A stretch of DNA of 64,000 bases from Brevundimonas vitisensis (GTDB lineage: Bacteria; Pseudomonadota; Alphaproteobacteria; Caulobacterales; Caulobacteraceae): the NCBI RefSeq assembly GCF_016656965.1, contig NZ_CP067977.1, positions 1,426,001-1,490,000 on the forward strand. The letters run 5' to 3'. Every line of letters begins with the position of its first letter. The first letter of the stretch is position 1. Of the stretch, positions 10,581 through 19,170 are shown piece after piece. The position numbers and the translations under genes were made by a program. The notes under the pieces are model-generated. The model saw only the letters and a program-made list of their open reading frames with translations, had not been told where the DNA came from and made no database searches.

Positions 10581-11465
10581 GTGACACAACCGCCGCTCAA
10601 TCGTTCGAGCCCTGGTTTGACCGTCAACGCCGCCCTGTCCGACGCCTTCGATGCGCGCACCACCCTGGCCCGGCCCGACCTGGCCGAGCGGGCGCTGGAA
10701 GGGCTGGTGCGTGCCTCTGCTTATGGCGACGTCACGCCGATGCAGTGCACCGCCGCCGTCGCACCCCTGCGCCCCCACCCCGGCGGCCGTCAGGAAGACC
10801 AGCTGATCTTCGGCGAAGTCTTCGACGTGCTGGAAGAGGCCGATGGCTTGGCCTGGGGCCGGTCGCGCCGAGACGGCTATGTCGGCCATGTCGATATCGA
10901 GGCCCTGTCCGCCCCGGTCGTGATGCCGACCCACCGCGTTGGGGCCATCCGCACCTATGCCTATTCCGAGCCCGACTTCCGGAGCGGGCCGGTCATGCTG
11001 CTCAGCCTCAATGCTCTGGTGACGGCCGGCGAGCGGCAGGGTCGTTTCGTGCGCGTGGATCGCGCGGGCTGGATCACCCTGGACCACCTTGCCGCCTTCG
11101 ACACCTTTGACGACGACCCTGCTGCGGTCGCCGAACGGTTCGTCGGTGCCCCCTATCAATGGGGCGGTCGCGAAAGCCTGGGGCTGGACTGCTCGGGCCT
11201 GGTGCAACAGGCCCTCTATGCCTGTGGACGCGGCTGCCCGCGCGATGCCGACCAGCAGGCGGACCTGGGCCGGGAGGTCGAGGCGACCGATCTCAAACGC
11301 GGCGACCTGGCCTTCTGGACGGGTCATGTTGGGGTCATGGTCGATGCGGCGCACCTGCTGCACGCCAATGCCCATCACATGGCCGTAGCGATCGAGCCCC
11401 TGGCCGACGCTGACGCCCGCCAGCGCGCCGCCGGCGCCCCACCCCCGACCTTCCGCCGCCTCTAG
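10581..11465 (+). CDS. NlpC/P60 family peptidase with SH3-like domains
   Basis: This 294-residue protein has bacterial SH3-like segments in the N-terminal half (GEVFDVLEEADGLAWGRSRRDGYVG and the region near GRFVRVDRAG) and a C-terminal NlpC/P60 cysteine peptidase domain. The catalytic Cys lies in LGLDCSGLVQ. The likely catalytic His residues lie in TGHVGVM and in LLHANAHH. Such enzymes cleave gamma-D-Glu-diamino-acid bonds in peptidoglycan peptides. No signal peptide is evident, so it may act on recycled muropeptides in the cytoplasm together with the preceding aminopeptidase. The start is GTG at 10581, 18 bases after the previous stop. Confidence 0.9.
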   Translation: MTQPPLNRSSPGLTVNAALSDAFDARTTLARPDLAERALEGLVRASAYGDVTPMQCTAAVAPLRPHPGGRQEDQLIFGEVFDVLEEADGLAWGRSRRDGYVGHVDIEALSAPVVMPTHRVGAIRTYAYSEPDFRSGPVMLLSLNALVTAGERQGRFVRVDRAGWITLDHLAAFDTFDDDPAAVAERFVGAPYQWGGRESLGLDCSGLVQQALYACGRGCPRDADQQADLGREVEATDLKRGDLAFWTGHVGVMVDAAHLLHANAHHMAVAIEPLADADARQRAAGAPPPTFRRL

Positions 11466-11492
11466 GGTTCGCGCCGGGACTGCGCGCAGGCC

Positions 11493-12116
11493 TCAGGTCG
11501 TCAGCAACCCTTTGGCGGCCAAGGCGTCGGCCAGATCACCGGGCGTGGTCCACAGCCGCGTATAACCCGCCTCACCCAGACGGTTCAGCTCGGTGACCAG
11601 ATCGGCGCGGGCCGAGGCGGCGAACCGGGCGTCATATCCGACCCCGTCCTCGCTGATACGGACCATGGGCCGTCCGGTTTCCAGCCGGTGCAGATAGCCT
11701 TCATACAGGACTGAGGCATCGGCACTGAGGACGCCGGTCCGTACCTCCAGCCCCGCCTGGCGCAACCGTTCCACGCCCCGGCCCGAGGCGAAGGGCGAAG
11801 GATCGACGGCGGCCACAACCACACGCGACACACCCGCCTCGACCAGATACTGCGAGCAGGAAACCCGGCCAGACGACCGGGCCCCGCACGGCTCCATGGT
11901 CACATAGGCAGTGGCCCCGCGCGCAGCCTCGCCGGCGGCCGGGGCCGCCTGTTCCTCGGCATGAGGACGGCCGCCGGGCGCGGTCGCCGCCTGAGAAACC
12001 ACGACCCCGTCCTTGACGATGACACAGCCCACCGCCGGGTTGGGCCAGGTCTGACCCATCTGCGCCAGCGCCAGGTCGATAGCCTGGCGCATGAAGCCTT
12101 CGTCGGTATCGCTCAT
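11493..12116 (-). CDS. RibD-like pyrimidine deaminase domain protein, reductase domain missing
   Basis: This 207-residue protein matches the deaminase half of RibD, which deaminates diaminohydroxyphosphoribosylaminopyrimidine in riboflavin synthesis. Visible are WPNPAVGCVIVKDG, the zinc/catalytic HAE in GGRPHAEEQA, and the zinc cysteines in MEPCGARSSGRVSCS. The remaining 80 or so residues (LYEGYLHRLETGRPMVRI) resemble only the start of the RibD reductase domain. Full RibD is about 360 residues. It overlaps the start of gpmA by 4 bases on the same strand. It may be a degenerate paralogue or a deaminase with another substrate; no other rib gene is nearby. Confidence 0.82.
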   Translation of the reverse strand: MSDTDEGFMRQAIDLALAQMGQTWPNPAVGCVIVKDGVVVSQAATAPGGRPHAEEQAAPAAGEAARGATAYVTMEPCGARSSGRVSCSQYLVEAGVSRVVVAAVDPSPFASGRGVERLRQAGLEVRTGVLSADASVLYEGYLHRLETGRPMVRISEDGVGYDARFAASARADLVTELNRLGEAGYTRLWTTPGDLADALAAKGLLTT

Positions 12117-12829
12117 CCTGCCACCTGCGGCAGGGGCGTCGCGCGATCCTGATCCAGATAACGGGCGGTCACCGGCGTCAGCGCATCATCCAGATCGATC
12201 TCCAGCGGATTGCCGGTCGGAATCTCGACGCCGACGATCTGATCGTCCGGCACTGCGAACAGGTGTTTGACGATGGCCCTCAGCGAGTTGCCATGCGCGG
12301 CGATCAGCACGTCTTCGCCCGCCGTCAGGCGGGGGGCGATGGCCTCGTTCCAGTAAGGCAGGACGCGGTCCAGGGTGGTCTTCAGGCTCTCGGTGTCGGG
12401 AATGGCCTGGCCCGCATAGCGGGGGTCGGCGGTGAAATCCCATTCGCTGCCCGCCTCCAGCGGCGGCGGCGGAATGTCATAGCTGCGGCGCCAGACCTTG
12501 ACCTGATCCTCGCCGTGCTTCTTGGCCGTCTCCGCCTTGTCGAGCCCGGTCAGGCCGCCATAGTGGCGCTCGTTCAGCCGCCAGTCCTCGATGACCGGCA
12601 CGTCCGTCAGACCCGCGCTTTGCAGGGCCAGCGCCCCGGTGCGCTTCGCCCGCGTCAGGACAGAGGTAAACATCACGGCCGGACGAAAACCTGCCTGCGC
12701 GATCAGTTCGCCGCCACGCCGGGCCTGGGCCTCGCCCTCGGCCGTCAGATCGACATCGACCCAGCCGGTGAAGCGGTTTTCCAGGTTCCACTGGCTCTGG
12801 CCGTGGCGCAGCAAGATCAGACGAGGCAT
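12113..12829 (-). CDS. gpmA: 2,3-bisphosphoglycerate-dependent phosphoglycerate mutase
   Basis: GpmA interconverts 3- and 2-phosphoglycerate in glycolysis and gluconeogenesis in the cytoplasm. The 238-residue product starts MPRLILLRHGQSQWNLENRF, where His in LRHG is the phospho-acceptor. It continues with GWVDVDLTAEG, RLNERHYGGLTG and the second catalytic His in VLIAAHGNSLRA. The length fits the family. An in-frame upstream ATG at 12895 adds a basic stretch with no homology, so I chose 12829. The RibD-like gene is translationally coupled downstream, an unusual partner for a glycolytic enzyme. Confidence 0.96.
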   Translation of the reverse strand: MPRLILLRHGQSQWNLENRFTGWVDVDLTAEGEAQARRGGELIAQAGFRPAVMFTSVLTRAKRTGALALQSAGLTDVPVIEDWRLNERHYGGLTGLDKAETAKKHGEDQVKVWRRSYDIPPPPLEAGSEWDFTADPRYAGQAIPDTESLKTTLDRVLPYWNEAIAPRLTAGEDVLIAAHGNSLRAIVKHLFAVPDDQIVGVEIPTGNPLEIDLDDALTPVTARYLDQDRATPLPQVAG

Positions 12830-12963
12830 GGGAGACTCCGAAAATCGACGCTCCGGCCTATGCCGCACCCGCGAAGGGGTCAAGCACAGTATCACCCCGG
12901 CACCGGACGGAGCGGAGGGTAAAACCGTCCCGAAAATGGAACTTTCCGCACGCGGCGCTCTTG

Positions 12964-12992
12964 TTGTCGGCCCTTGGACCGTTCGCTATACC
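12964..12992 (+). promoter_or_regulatory. probable housekeeping promoter for the phosphomannomutase gene
   Basis: TTGTCGG at 12964-12970 and GCTATACC at 12985-12992, separated by 14 bases, closely fit the Caulobacter housekeeping consensus TTGACGS-N10-14-GCTANAWC. Transcription would start near 12998, about 85 bases before the ATG at 13083. Confidence 0.6.
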
Positions 12993-13082
12993 AACGCTTG
13001 TTGCATGGCGGGGGTCGGGGGCGGCGGGCCACGAGGCTCCGTCTCGCGACGACCGCACACTCTTCCGTCCAAGGACAATTCC

Positions 13083-14582
13083 ATGATCAAGCCGCGCCAG
13101 GACCTCCGGCCCAACACGGCCGACTACGAGACCACACCCCTGGTCAAGCCGACCGGCTTTCGCGAGTACGACGCCCGTTGGGTTCTGGAAAAGGAAATCA
13201 ACCTCCTGGGCATTCAGGCCCTGGGCCTGGGTCTTGCGACCTATGTGCACGAAATCGGGGTTCAGCCCCGTATAGTGGTCGGCCACGACTTCCGGTCCTA
13301 TTCGCTCAGCGTGAAGCAGGCCCTGACGCTGGGCCTGCTGGAAGGCGGTATGGAGGTGCTGGATATCGGACTGGCTCTGTCGCCGACGGCCTATTTTGCC
13401 CAGTTCGCGCTTGGAGCCCCTTGCGTGGCCATGGTGACCGCCAGCCACAACGAGAACGGCTGGACCGGCGTCAAGATGGGCGCGAAGGCTCCGCTCACCT
13501 TCGGCCCCGACGAGATCGGTCGCCTGAAGGACATCGTCCTGAACGGCGAGGGCGTCGCCCGCGCGGGCGGCCGTCTGGAGCGGGTCGAGGGCTTCCGTGA
13601 AAAATATCTGGAAGAGGTCACCGCCAAGGTGAAGGTCAGCCGCCCGATCAAGGTCGTGGCCGCCTGCGGCAACGGTACGGCCGGAGCCTTTGCACCGGAG
13701 GCCCTGCGCCGAATGGGTGTCGAGGTGATCGAAATGGACACTGACCTCGACTACACCTTCCCGAAATATAATCCGAACCCGGAAGACCACCATATGCTGA
13801 TGCAGATGGCGGCCCGCGTCCGCGAGACCGGAGCCGACCTGGCGCTGGGCTTCGACGGGGACGGCGATCGCTGCGGCGTGGTCGACGACACGGGCGAGGA
13901 GATCTTTGCCGACAAGATCGGGCTGATGCTGGCCCGCGACCTCTCCGCCCTGCATCCCGACGCCACCTTCGTCGTCGATGTGAAGTCGACCGGCCTGTAC
14001 AAGACCGACGAAGTCCTGAAGGCCAATGGCGCGGACACCGTCTATTGGAAGACCGGTCACAGCTACATCAAGCGCAAGACCGCCGAACTGGGGGCCCTGG
14101 CCGGGTTCGAGAAATCGGGCCACTTCTTCTTCAACGACCCGATCGGTCACGGCTACGACGACGGGATCGTCGCGGCAGGGGCCGTCCTGGCCATGCTGGA
14201 TCGCAATCCCGGCAAGAAGCTCAGCGAGTTGAAGGCCGCCCTGCCGGACGCCTGGACCTCGATGACCATGTCGCCGCATTGCGACGACGAGCTGAAGTAC
14301 GAAGTCCTGTCGCGTATCGTGGCCGAGTATGAGGCGCTCGCCGCCTCGGGCGGATCGATCCTGGGCCGCAAGATCGTGGAGACCATCACCGTCAACGGGG
14401 TGCGCGTCCACCTGGACGACGGCTCATGGGTGCTGGTCCGGGCCTCTTCGAACAAGCCCGAACTGGTCGTTGTGGTCGAGAGCATGCGCTCCGAAGACGA
14501 TATGCGCGATCTGTTCCACCAAGAGGTCAAGCCGCGCCTGACCGCCTATCCGGAAATCGGCGACTACAACCAGACGGTCTGA
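13083..14582 (+). CDS. phosphomannomutase/phosphoglucomutase
   Basis: This 499-residue alpha-D-phosphohexomutase interconverts mannose or glucose 6- and 1-phosphates, feeding surface polysaccharide precursors. It has FREYDARWVLEKEINLLG at the N-terminus, the phosphoserine loop TASHNENGWTGVKMG near residue 120, the metal loop GFDGDGDRCG, the specificity loop FEKSGHFFFNDP, and a C-terminal RASSNKPELVVVVES phosphate-binding loop. The start at 13083 was chosen over upstream in-frame codons that lack homology and lie over the gpmA region. A strong hairpin terminator lies 7 bases after the stop. It is distinct from glmM in motif and length. Confidence 0.92.
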   Translation: MIKPRQDLRPNTADYETTPLVKPTGFREYDARWVLEKEINLLGIQALGLGLATYVHEIGVQPRIVVGHDFRSYSLSVKQALTLGLLEGGMEVLDIGLALSPTAYFAQFALGAPCVAMVTASHNENGWTGVKMGAKAPLTFGPDEIGRLKDIVLNGEGVARAGGRLERVEGFREKYLEEVTAKVKVSRPIKVVAACGNGTAGAFAPEALRRMGVEVIEMDTDLDYTFPKYNPNPEDHHMLMQMAARVRETGADLALGFDGDGDRCGVVDDTGEEIFADKIGLMLARDLSALHPDATFVVDVKSTGLYKTDEVLKANGADTVYWKTGHSYIKRKTAELGALAGFEKSGHFFFNDPIGHGYDDGIVAAGAVLAMLDRNPGKKLSELKAALPDAWTSMTMSPHCDDELKYEVLSRIVAEYEALAASGGSILGRKIVETITVNGVRVHLDDGSWVLVRASSNKPELVVVVESMRSEDDMRDLFHQEVKPRLTAYPEIGDYNQTV

Positions 14583-14588
14583 AGCCGC

Positions 14589-14621
14589 AGACCTCCCCCT
14601 CGACATCCAAGGGGGAGGTCT
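14589..14621. terminator. bidirectional hairpin terminator
   Basis: A perfect 12-bp stem (AGACCTCCCCCT at 14589-14600 pairing with 14610-14621) with a 9-base loop lies between the convergent phosphomannomutase and amidohydrolase genes. There is no clear T-run on either strand, so termination efficiency is uncertain. Confidence 0.6.
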
Positions 14622-14631
14622 GGCCCGATCG

Positions 14632-15717
14632 TCAGGCGGCCTTGGCCACCGGCATGCCGATGCCAAACAGCTCTTCGAATGCGCCCAGGGTGACGCGACG
14701 GCGGACATCCGGCGACACATGGTCGAACAGGCCGTGCAGCACCTCCTGGGTGTGCGGATAAGTGCCCTCCAGATGCGGATAGTCTGAACCCCAAAGGGCG
14801 TTCTGATAGTTGTGGGCGATCACCGCCGGCAGGGCCGTCTCGTCATGCTGGAAGCTGGAATAGACCTGATCCTTGATGATCTGGGTCGGCAGGCGGTTCA
14901 GCTTGGGATGGGCATAGCGGTTGTGCTGACGATAGGCCTCGTCCAGCCGGTCGCCCAAGGCGGGCACCCAGGCCACACCGGCTTCGGCCGTCATGATCTT
15001 CAATTTGGGGAACCGGTCCAGGGCACCGCCCGAGATCATGTGGGTGACACAGCGCTGAACCGGGATGGTCGTCTCCCAGTAGTTGATCAGCGCACCGCCC
15101 GGTCCGCGCGTCACGATCAGCTTGGATGATCCCGTGCCGACGTGGAAGCAGACCACCATCCCGGCCTCTTCACAGATGGCCCAGATCCGGTCGAACTCCG
15201 GCATATTGTACTCAAGGTGGTCAGGCAGGGTGGCCGGCAGGCAGATCGACTTGAAGCCGAGTTCGGCGACACGCTTCGTCTCCTCTGCGGCATCGTCGAA
15301 ATCCAGCACCGAGATCAGGGCCGTGGCCAGAAGCCGCTCCGATCGGTCGATCATGTCGGCCTTTGCCCAGTCGTTATAGACCTTGACTGACTGATGCATC
15401 AGTTCGCGGTCCTTCATGACCGACAGCCAGATGCCGACGGACGGAAACACGACTTCGGCCCAGATGCCCTGCTCGTCCAGATCGGCCAGACGAAGGTTGA
15501 GGTCCGCCGAGCCCGGCGGCGTGATGGCGTCGATCATCGAAGCCGCTGCGAAGAACACCTTCTCATCGTCGACGACATAAATGTCGTGCTTGCCGTCGCG
15601 CACCATGTGCGGGCCCCGGTGCTTCAGCGAGGCGGGCAGATTGGCGGTCCACAGGTCCTTCGGCTCCCAGACGTGGCTGTCGCCCGAGTTCACCCAGATC
15701 TTTTCGGCTGTCGTCAT
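14632..15717 (-). CDS. amidohydrolase family protein (PF04909, ACMSD-like)
   Basis: This is a 361-residue metal-dependent hydrolase or decarboxylase of the amidohydrolase-2 group. It opens with VNSGDSHVWEPKDLW, where the DSH motif is the divergent form of the metal-binding HxH. It continues with VVCFHVGTGSS (metal-ligand His), then KIMTAEAGVAWVP, and WGSDYPHLEGTYPH with the catalytic Asp. Related enzymes act on aromatic or resorcylate-type acids, but the substrate is not determinable here. A GntR regulator and a thioesterase gene lie divergently next to it, suggesting an inducible catabolic step. A possible operator lies upstream at 15768-15787. Confidence 0.85.
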   Translation of the reverse strand: MTTAEKIWVNSGDSHVWEPKDLWTANLPASLKHRGPHMVRDGKHDIYVVDDEKVFFAAASMIDAITPPGSADLNLRLADLDEQGIWAEVVFPSVGIWLSVMKDRELMHQSVKVYNDWAKADMIDRSERLLATALISVLDFDDAAEETKRVAELGFKSICLPATLPDHLEYNMPEFDRIWAICEEAGMVVCFHVGTGSSKLIVTRGPGGALINYWETTIPVQRCVTHMISGGALDRFPKLKIMTAEAGVAWVPALGDRLDEAYRQHNRYAHPKLNRLPTQIIKDQVYSSFQHDETALPAVIAHNYQNALWGSDYPHLEGTYPHTQEVLHGLFDHVSPDVRRRVTLGAFEELFGIGMPVAKAA

Positions 15718-15767
15718 TGGCTTGGTCTCCTACCTGTTATGACAATCACCCCGCGAGCCGCATTGTG

Positions 15768-15787
15768 TCAATGATATATATTATTGA
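15768..15787. promoter_or_regulatory. imperfect AT-rich inverted repeat, candidate GntR operator
   Basis: The 20-base stretch has half-sites TCAATGATAT and ATATTATTGA, which are reverse complements with one mismatch. It lies in the 118-base gap between the divergent amidohydrolase and GntR-family genes. FadR-subfamily regulators usually bind short palindromes in their own promoter regions, so autoregulation and control of the amidohydrolase are likely but unproven. Confidence 0.5.
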
Positions 15788-15835
15788 CGTTTCGGTCATC
15801 GCCGCTCACCTTGGCACTATGCAAGGACGTAGTTT

Positions 15836-16636
15836 GTGAGCCGTATCGAAACCAAAGGCCCCGGCCGGTGGTCCCCCGACGCCCGCGTCGACGGGTCAGC
15901 GCTTCATGTGCCCAAGACGTCAGAGATCATCGCCCGCTGGCTCCGGCGGGAGCTGCTGCGATCCCGGCCAAGGCCGGGGGATGCCCTGCCGTCAGAAATC
16001 GAGCTGCGGGAAAGGTTCGGCGTATCGCGCCCGACGATCCGAGAAGCCGTTCGCATCCTGGAGACCCAGCACCTTGTGCGTGTCGCGCGAGGGGCGTCCG
16101 GCGGGGCACGGTTCACCCTGCCCGAGGCGCGCATGGTGTCGGAATCGACCGGCATCTATCTGCAGGCCCATGGCACGACCCAGGCGGAGCTGAACGAGGC
16201 GCGCATCGCCATCGAGCCGCGCCTGATTGGCTTTCTGGCGGGACGCCTTTCCGCCGAGGCGATCGCTCGCCTGCGGGCCGAGGTGGAGCGGCAGGCGGAC
16301 GCCCTGGATGACGTCGCTGCCTATAGCCGCAGTCACGAAGACTTCTATGCACTGCTGTCGGCCCTGTGCCCCAACCGGCTTATCGCCCTGGAATTGCTGA
16401 CGCTGCGCGACCTGATCCAGGCCCAGACTGAACTGGTAGGCGAGGCCTGGGTGCAGGCCCTGCCGCAATCCCGTGACGGCATGGTGCGCCATGTGGAGGT
16501 GAAGCGGCGGGTGGTCGATCATCTGGCCAAGGGAGAAGCTGCGGAGGCCGAAGCGCTGTGGACCCGCATGCTGGAGGCCCAGCAGAGGCTGACGACAGAG
16601 TTGGGTGTCGGCGACGATCCGATCGAGGCCCTGTGA
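15836..16636 (+). CDS. GntR-family (FadR subfamily) transcriptional regulator
   Basis: This 266-residue regulator has an N-terminal winged helix (ALPSEIELRERFGVSRPTIREAVRILE, about residues 48-80) with a LVRVARGASGGARF wing. The C-terminal all-helical FCD ligand-binding domain contains EARIAIEPRLIGFLAGRLS and HEDFYALLSALCPNRL, where the His and Asp/Glu positions could bind metal. The start is GTG at 15836. It is divergent from the amidohydrolase and overlaps a hotdog thioesterase gene by one base, so it probably senses a metabolite of that pathway. Confidence 0.92.
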   Translation: MSRIETKGPGRWSPDARVDGSALHVPKTSEIIARWLRRELLRSRPRPGDALPSEIELRERFGVSRPTIREAVRILETQHLVRVARGASGGARFTLPEARMVSESTGIYLQAHGTTQAELNEARIAIEPRLIGFLAGRLSAEAIARLRAEVERQADALDDVAAYSRSHEDFYALLSALCPNRLIALELLTLRDLIQAQTELVGEAWVQALPQSRDGMVRHVEVKRRVVDHLAKGEAAEAEALWTRMLEAQQRLTTELGVGDDPIEAL

Positions 16637-17133
16637 TGAGCCAGGCGACCGGCACGATTACGCCTGACAGTGTGGGCCACAGACTTTGTGCCGCCTGCCA
16701 GTCGGTAGGAGCCTGCAAGCTGGGCCTCAAATGTCTGGGTCTGGACGACCAGGGCGCGGTGGACTTCGACATCCTCTGCGGCCCTCAATTCGAGGGCGGT
16801 CGCGGGGTCGCCCATGGAGGCTGGACGGCGGCGACTCTGGACGAGATGCTCGGCACCGTCGCGATGCTGCATCAGACCCTGACGGTGACAAAATCCCTGA
16901 CCGTCGAATTCCTGAAGCCCGTGCCGATCGGCCAGACGCTGAAGGGGCGCGCCTGGAATGACCACAAACAGGGGCACCGCTGGCACAATGTCGGCGAGAT
17001 CGTCCTGGCAGCTACGGGGGTGGTGCTGGGCCGGGCGACCGGGGTCTTCTCACAGCGCAATCCGGATCATTTCGATCGCCACGAAGCCTGGCTGAAGGCC
17101 GAGCTGGAACGCGTTTCTGATCAACCGTCCTGA
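16636..17133 (+). CDS. PaaI-like hotdog-fold thioesterase
   Basis: This is a 165-residue single hotdog-domain protein. The central helix segment GRGVAHGGWTAATLDEMLG has the HGG pattern of PaaI thioesterases, with Asp/Glu near the expected catalytic position. The strands LTVTKSLTVEFLKPVPIGQTL fit the fold. Such enzymes hydrolyse acyl- or aryl-CoA esters, a plausible partner of the divergent amidohydrolase. An unusual N-terminal cluster (RLCAACQSVGACKLGLKC) has four cysteines that could bind a metal. Its ATG overlaps the regulator stop (TGATG). The 3' end overlaps the convergent Gfo/Idh gene by 13 bases. Confidence 0.83.
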   Translation: MSQATGTITPDSVGHRLCAACQSVGACKLGLKCLGLDDQGAVDFDILCGPQFEGGRGVAHGGWTAATLDEMLGTVAMLHQTLTVTKSLTVEFLKPVPIGQTLKGRAWNDHKQGHRWHNVGEIVLAATGVVLGRATGVFSQRNPDHFDRHEAWLKAELERVSDQPS

Positions 17134-18170
17134 GGCGGCAACAGCACCTCGGCGCGGCGCATATGGCTGAGGTGGCCTGCCTCCAGCACCTCCATGACCG
17201 CCAGGGCCTGCCGGGCGGTCACCGGCGGTTCCCCGCCGTGCAGCAGGGCCTGGGCCACCCCCTCATAGAACTGACGGTAGTCGCCCGCCGGGCCAGTCAC
17301 TGCCGTGCGGACGCCGGTCTGGCCATCGGTCAGGGTGCCGGGCTCGGCAGCCAGGCCCCAACCGGCCGATCCGGGCGTCTGTCCGGCTTTCAGCTGATCC
17401 TCCTGCACGTCCAGACCCCAGGAGACGAAGCCTGCCAGCTGACCCTGAGCCACAAATCGGGGCGCGGGAGCTGCGCTCATCATGTCGGCATGCAGCACGA
17501 CCCGCAGCCGGTCATAGCGGAGAACCGCATGGGCATAGTCCGGGGCCAGCCCCCCCGATCTCTGAATGGCGATGTCAGCGGTAATGCCTAAGGGTCGGCC
17601 GAACAGCATCAGCGCCTGATCGATCAGATGGGGCCCCAGGTCGAACCATATCCCCGCCCCCGGCTCGTCCCGCTCTCGCCAGCGGTCCCGGACCTGGGGC
17701 CGATAGCGATTGAAGCTGGACTCCAGCCTCGTGACCGCGCCCAGACTGCCGGAATGGATCAGGTGGGTCAGGGCCAGAAAGTCGGAATCCCAGCGCCGAT
17801 TGTGAAAGACCGACACCATCCGGCCGCGCTCTGCCGCGCAATCGACGACGGCCTGCGCCTCGCTCAGCGACAGGGCAAACGGCTTGTCCACGACGACATG
17901 GCGCCCTGCCTCCAGCGCTTTCAGCGCCTGGGGTGCGTGAGCAGCATTGGGCGTGGCCAGCACGACCAACTGTATTGAGGGATCCGACAAAGCTTCGTCC
18001 AGCCCGCGGACGATCTTCACCTCGGGGCCCAGATTCAGCCCCTCCTGGGCGGACACCACGGTCCTGAGATGCAGGCCAGACGAGGCCTGGATCAGCGGGG
18101 CGTGAAAGGTCTGCCCCGCATAGCCGTAGCCGACCAGAGCGACCCCGATCGCAGTCCCATCAGATCGCAC
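17121..18170 (-). CDS. Gfo/Idh/MocA family NAD(P)-dependent oxidoreductase
   Basis: This 349-residue dehydrogenase acts on a sugar or cyclitol-like substrate. The N-terminal Rossmann fold has VALVGYGYAGQTFHAPLI, and HVVVDKPFALSLSEAQ supplies the conserved EKP-type Lys (here DKP). The C-terminal alpha/beta domain has GIWFDLGPHLIDQALMLFGRP, where the D...H pair is the usual catalytic region. The layout is that of the YdgJ/oxidoreductase branch of the family. No transporter or sugar operon is adjacent, so the substrate is unknown. It follows no gene closely and ends over the convergent thioesterase gene. Confidence 0.88.
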   Translation of the reverse strand: MRSDGTAIGVALVGYGYAGQTFHAPLIQASSGLHLRTVVSAQEGLNLGPEVKIVRGLDEALSDPSIQLVVLATPNAAHAPQALKALEAGRHVVVDKPFALSLSEAQAVVDCAAERGRMVSVFHNRRWDSDFLALTHLIHSGSLGAVTRLESSFNRYRPQVRDRWRERDEPGAGIWFDLGPHLIDQALMLFGRPLGITADIAIQRSGGLAPDYAHAVLRYDRLRVVLHADMMSAAPAPRFVAQGQLAGFVSWGLDVQEDQLKAGQTPGSAGWGLAAEPGTLTDGQTGVRTAVTGPAGDYRQFYEGVAQALLHGGEPPVTARQALAVMEVLEAGHLSHMRRAEVLLPPQDG

Positions 18171-18179
18171 AGGCTCGTC

Positions 18180-18596
18180 TCACGGCTGAAGGCGCGAAAG
18201 GGCTCGTTCCTGCAGGACGGCCCACTCTGCAGCGGTATCGGGCCCCCGGCGCAGCAGATTCGGATAAGCCTCCGCCGTCGCGTCGCACCGGGCCTCGATC
18301 ATTACCGCCCAGGTCCGGAAGGCGGCCTGGTCGGTGACCGTCTCGAACTCGGCCGTGAACTCCGCCTCTACTGCCCGTGCGGCAGCGCGCGCTTCGGCCA
18401 CGGGGTCACCGGCGGACTGGTCGTCCATAGCGGCCAAGGCCGACGCCTCACCCATCCGTGCGCTTTCAGCCGGGTCCACGATCCAACCCAGACTGCCGCA
18501 GACCCCGGCGGTGAAGGTGGCGCGGCCCACGTCCGCAGGCGCATCCTGGGGCGGAGCGATCAGCAGGGTCAGAATCAGACTTATCATCGGCTCCAT
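18180..18596 (-). CDS. small hypothetical protein, probably exported
   Basis: This 138-residue protein is not recognised. It starts MEPMISLILTLLIAPPQDAPAD, a short hydrophobic segment that may be a signal peptide; a second ATG at 18587 could be the true start. The mature part is helical and alanine/glutamate-rich, with cysteines in AGVCGSLGW and MIEARCDATAE that could form a disulfide in the periplasm. It ends 9 bases upstream of the start of the Gfo/Idh gene on the same strand, so the two may be co-transcribed. Confidence 0.6.
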   Translation of the reverse strand: MEPMISLILTLLIAPPQDAPADVGRATFTAGVCGSLGWIVDPAESARMGEASALAAMDDQSAGDPVAEARAAARAVEAEFTAEFETVTDQAAFRTWAVMIEARCDATAEAYPNLLRRGPDTAAEWAVLQERALSRLQP

Positions 18597-18666
18597 CCGT
18601 CGAACGGTGGACGCAGCCTAGCCCTGGGGTGGAGGCACGCCAAGCGTGGCGGGACGGGCCGCAGGA

Positions 18667-19023
18667 TCAGGCGGCGATCATCCGCTCGACCTCGCCGACC
18701 AGGTCCCGCAGATGGACCGGCTTGGACAGCACCTTGGCCTGGGGGCTGGCCTGGGCCGCCGTCAGGGCGACGGCGGCAAATCCGGTGATGAACATGATCC
18801 GCAGGCCAGGCTGGCGGGCGGCGGCGACCCGCGCCACCTCGATCCCGTCGGCCCCCGGCATGACGATGTCCGTCAGCAGCAGATCATAGGGGCCGTCTTC
18901 CAGCGCATCGATCGCATCGTCGCCGTTCTCGCAATCCACGACCTGGTGTCCGGCACGTTCGAGCGCGCGGGTCAGGAAGCCGCGCAGCGACCCATCGTCT
19001 TCCGCCAGAAGGATACGCGCCAT
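18667..19023 (-). CDS. cpdR: CpdR-like single-domain response regulator
   Basis: CpdR is a receiver-only regulator which, when unphosphorylated, directs ClpXP to the cell pole to degrade cell-cycle substrates in Caulobacter. The 118 residues begin MARILLAEDDGSLRGFLTRALERAG. The acidic pocket is Glu8-Asp9-Asp10, the phospho-acceptor is Asp52 in LLLTDIVMPGADG, and the conserved Lys is in KVLSKPVHLRDL. The IMFITGFAAVAL segment and the C-terminal Ala-Ala match the Caulobacter protein. The start at 19023 leaves the standard N-terminus. The divergent N-formylglutamate amidohydrolase is the neighbour I recall from Caulobacter. Confidence 0.93.
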   Translation of the reverse strand: MARILLAEDDGSLRGFLTRALERAGHQVVDCENGDDAIDALEDGPYDLLLTDIVMPGADGIEVARVAAARQPGLRIMFITGFAAVALTAAQASPQAKVLSKPVHLRDLVGEVERMIAA

Positions 19024-19170
19024 GCCTTGAAAACCCCGTCGTCGATGCCGGACGCTAGACGCCGAACGGTAAACCGCGCGTGAAAAGCCGGACTGACGCG
19101 GACCATTCATCCCCCGTTACGCAGACGCAACCCCCCTCGCGCGGACCGCGAAACGCGCTATGGCGGCAGG

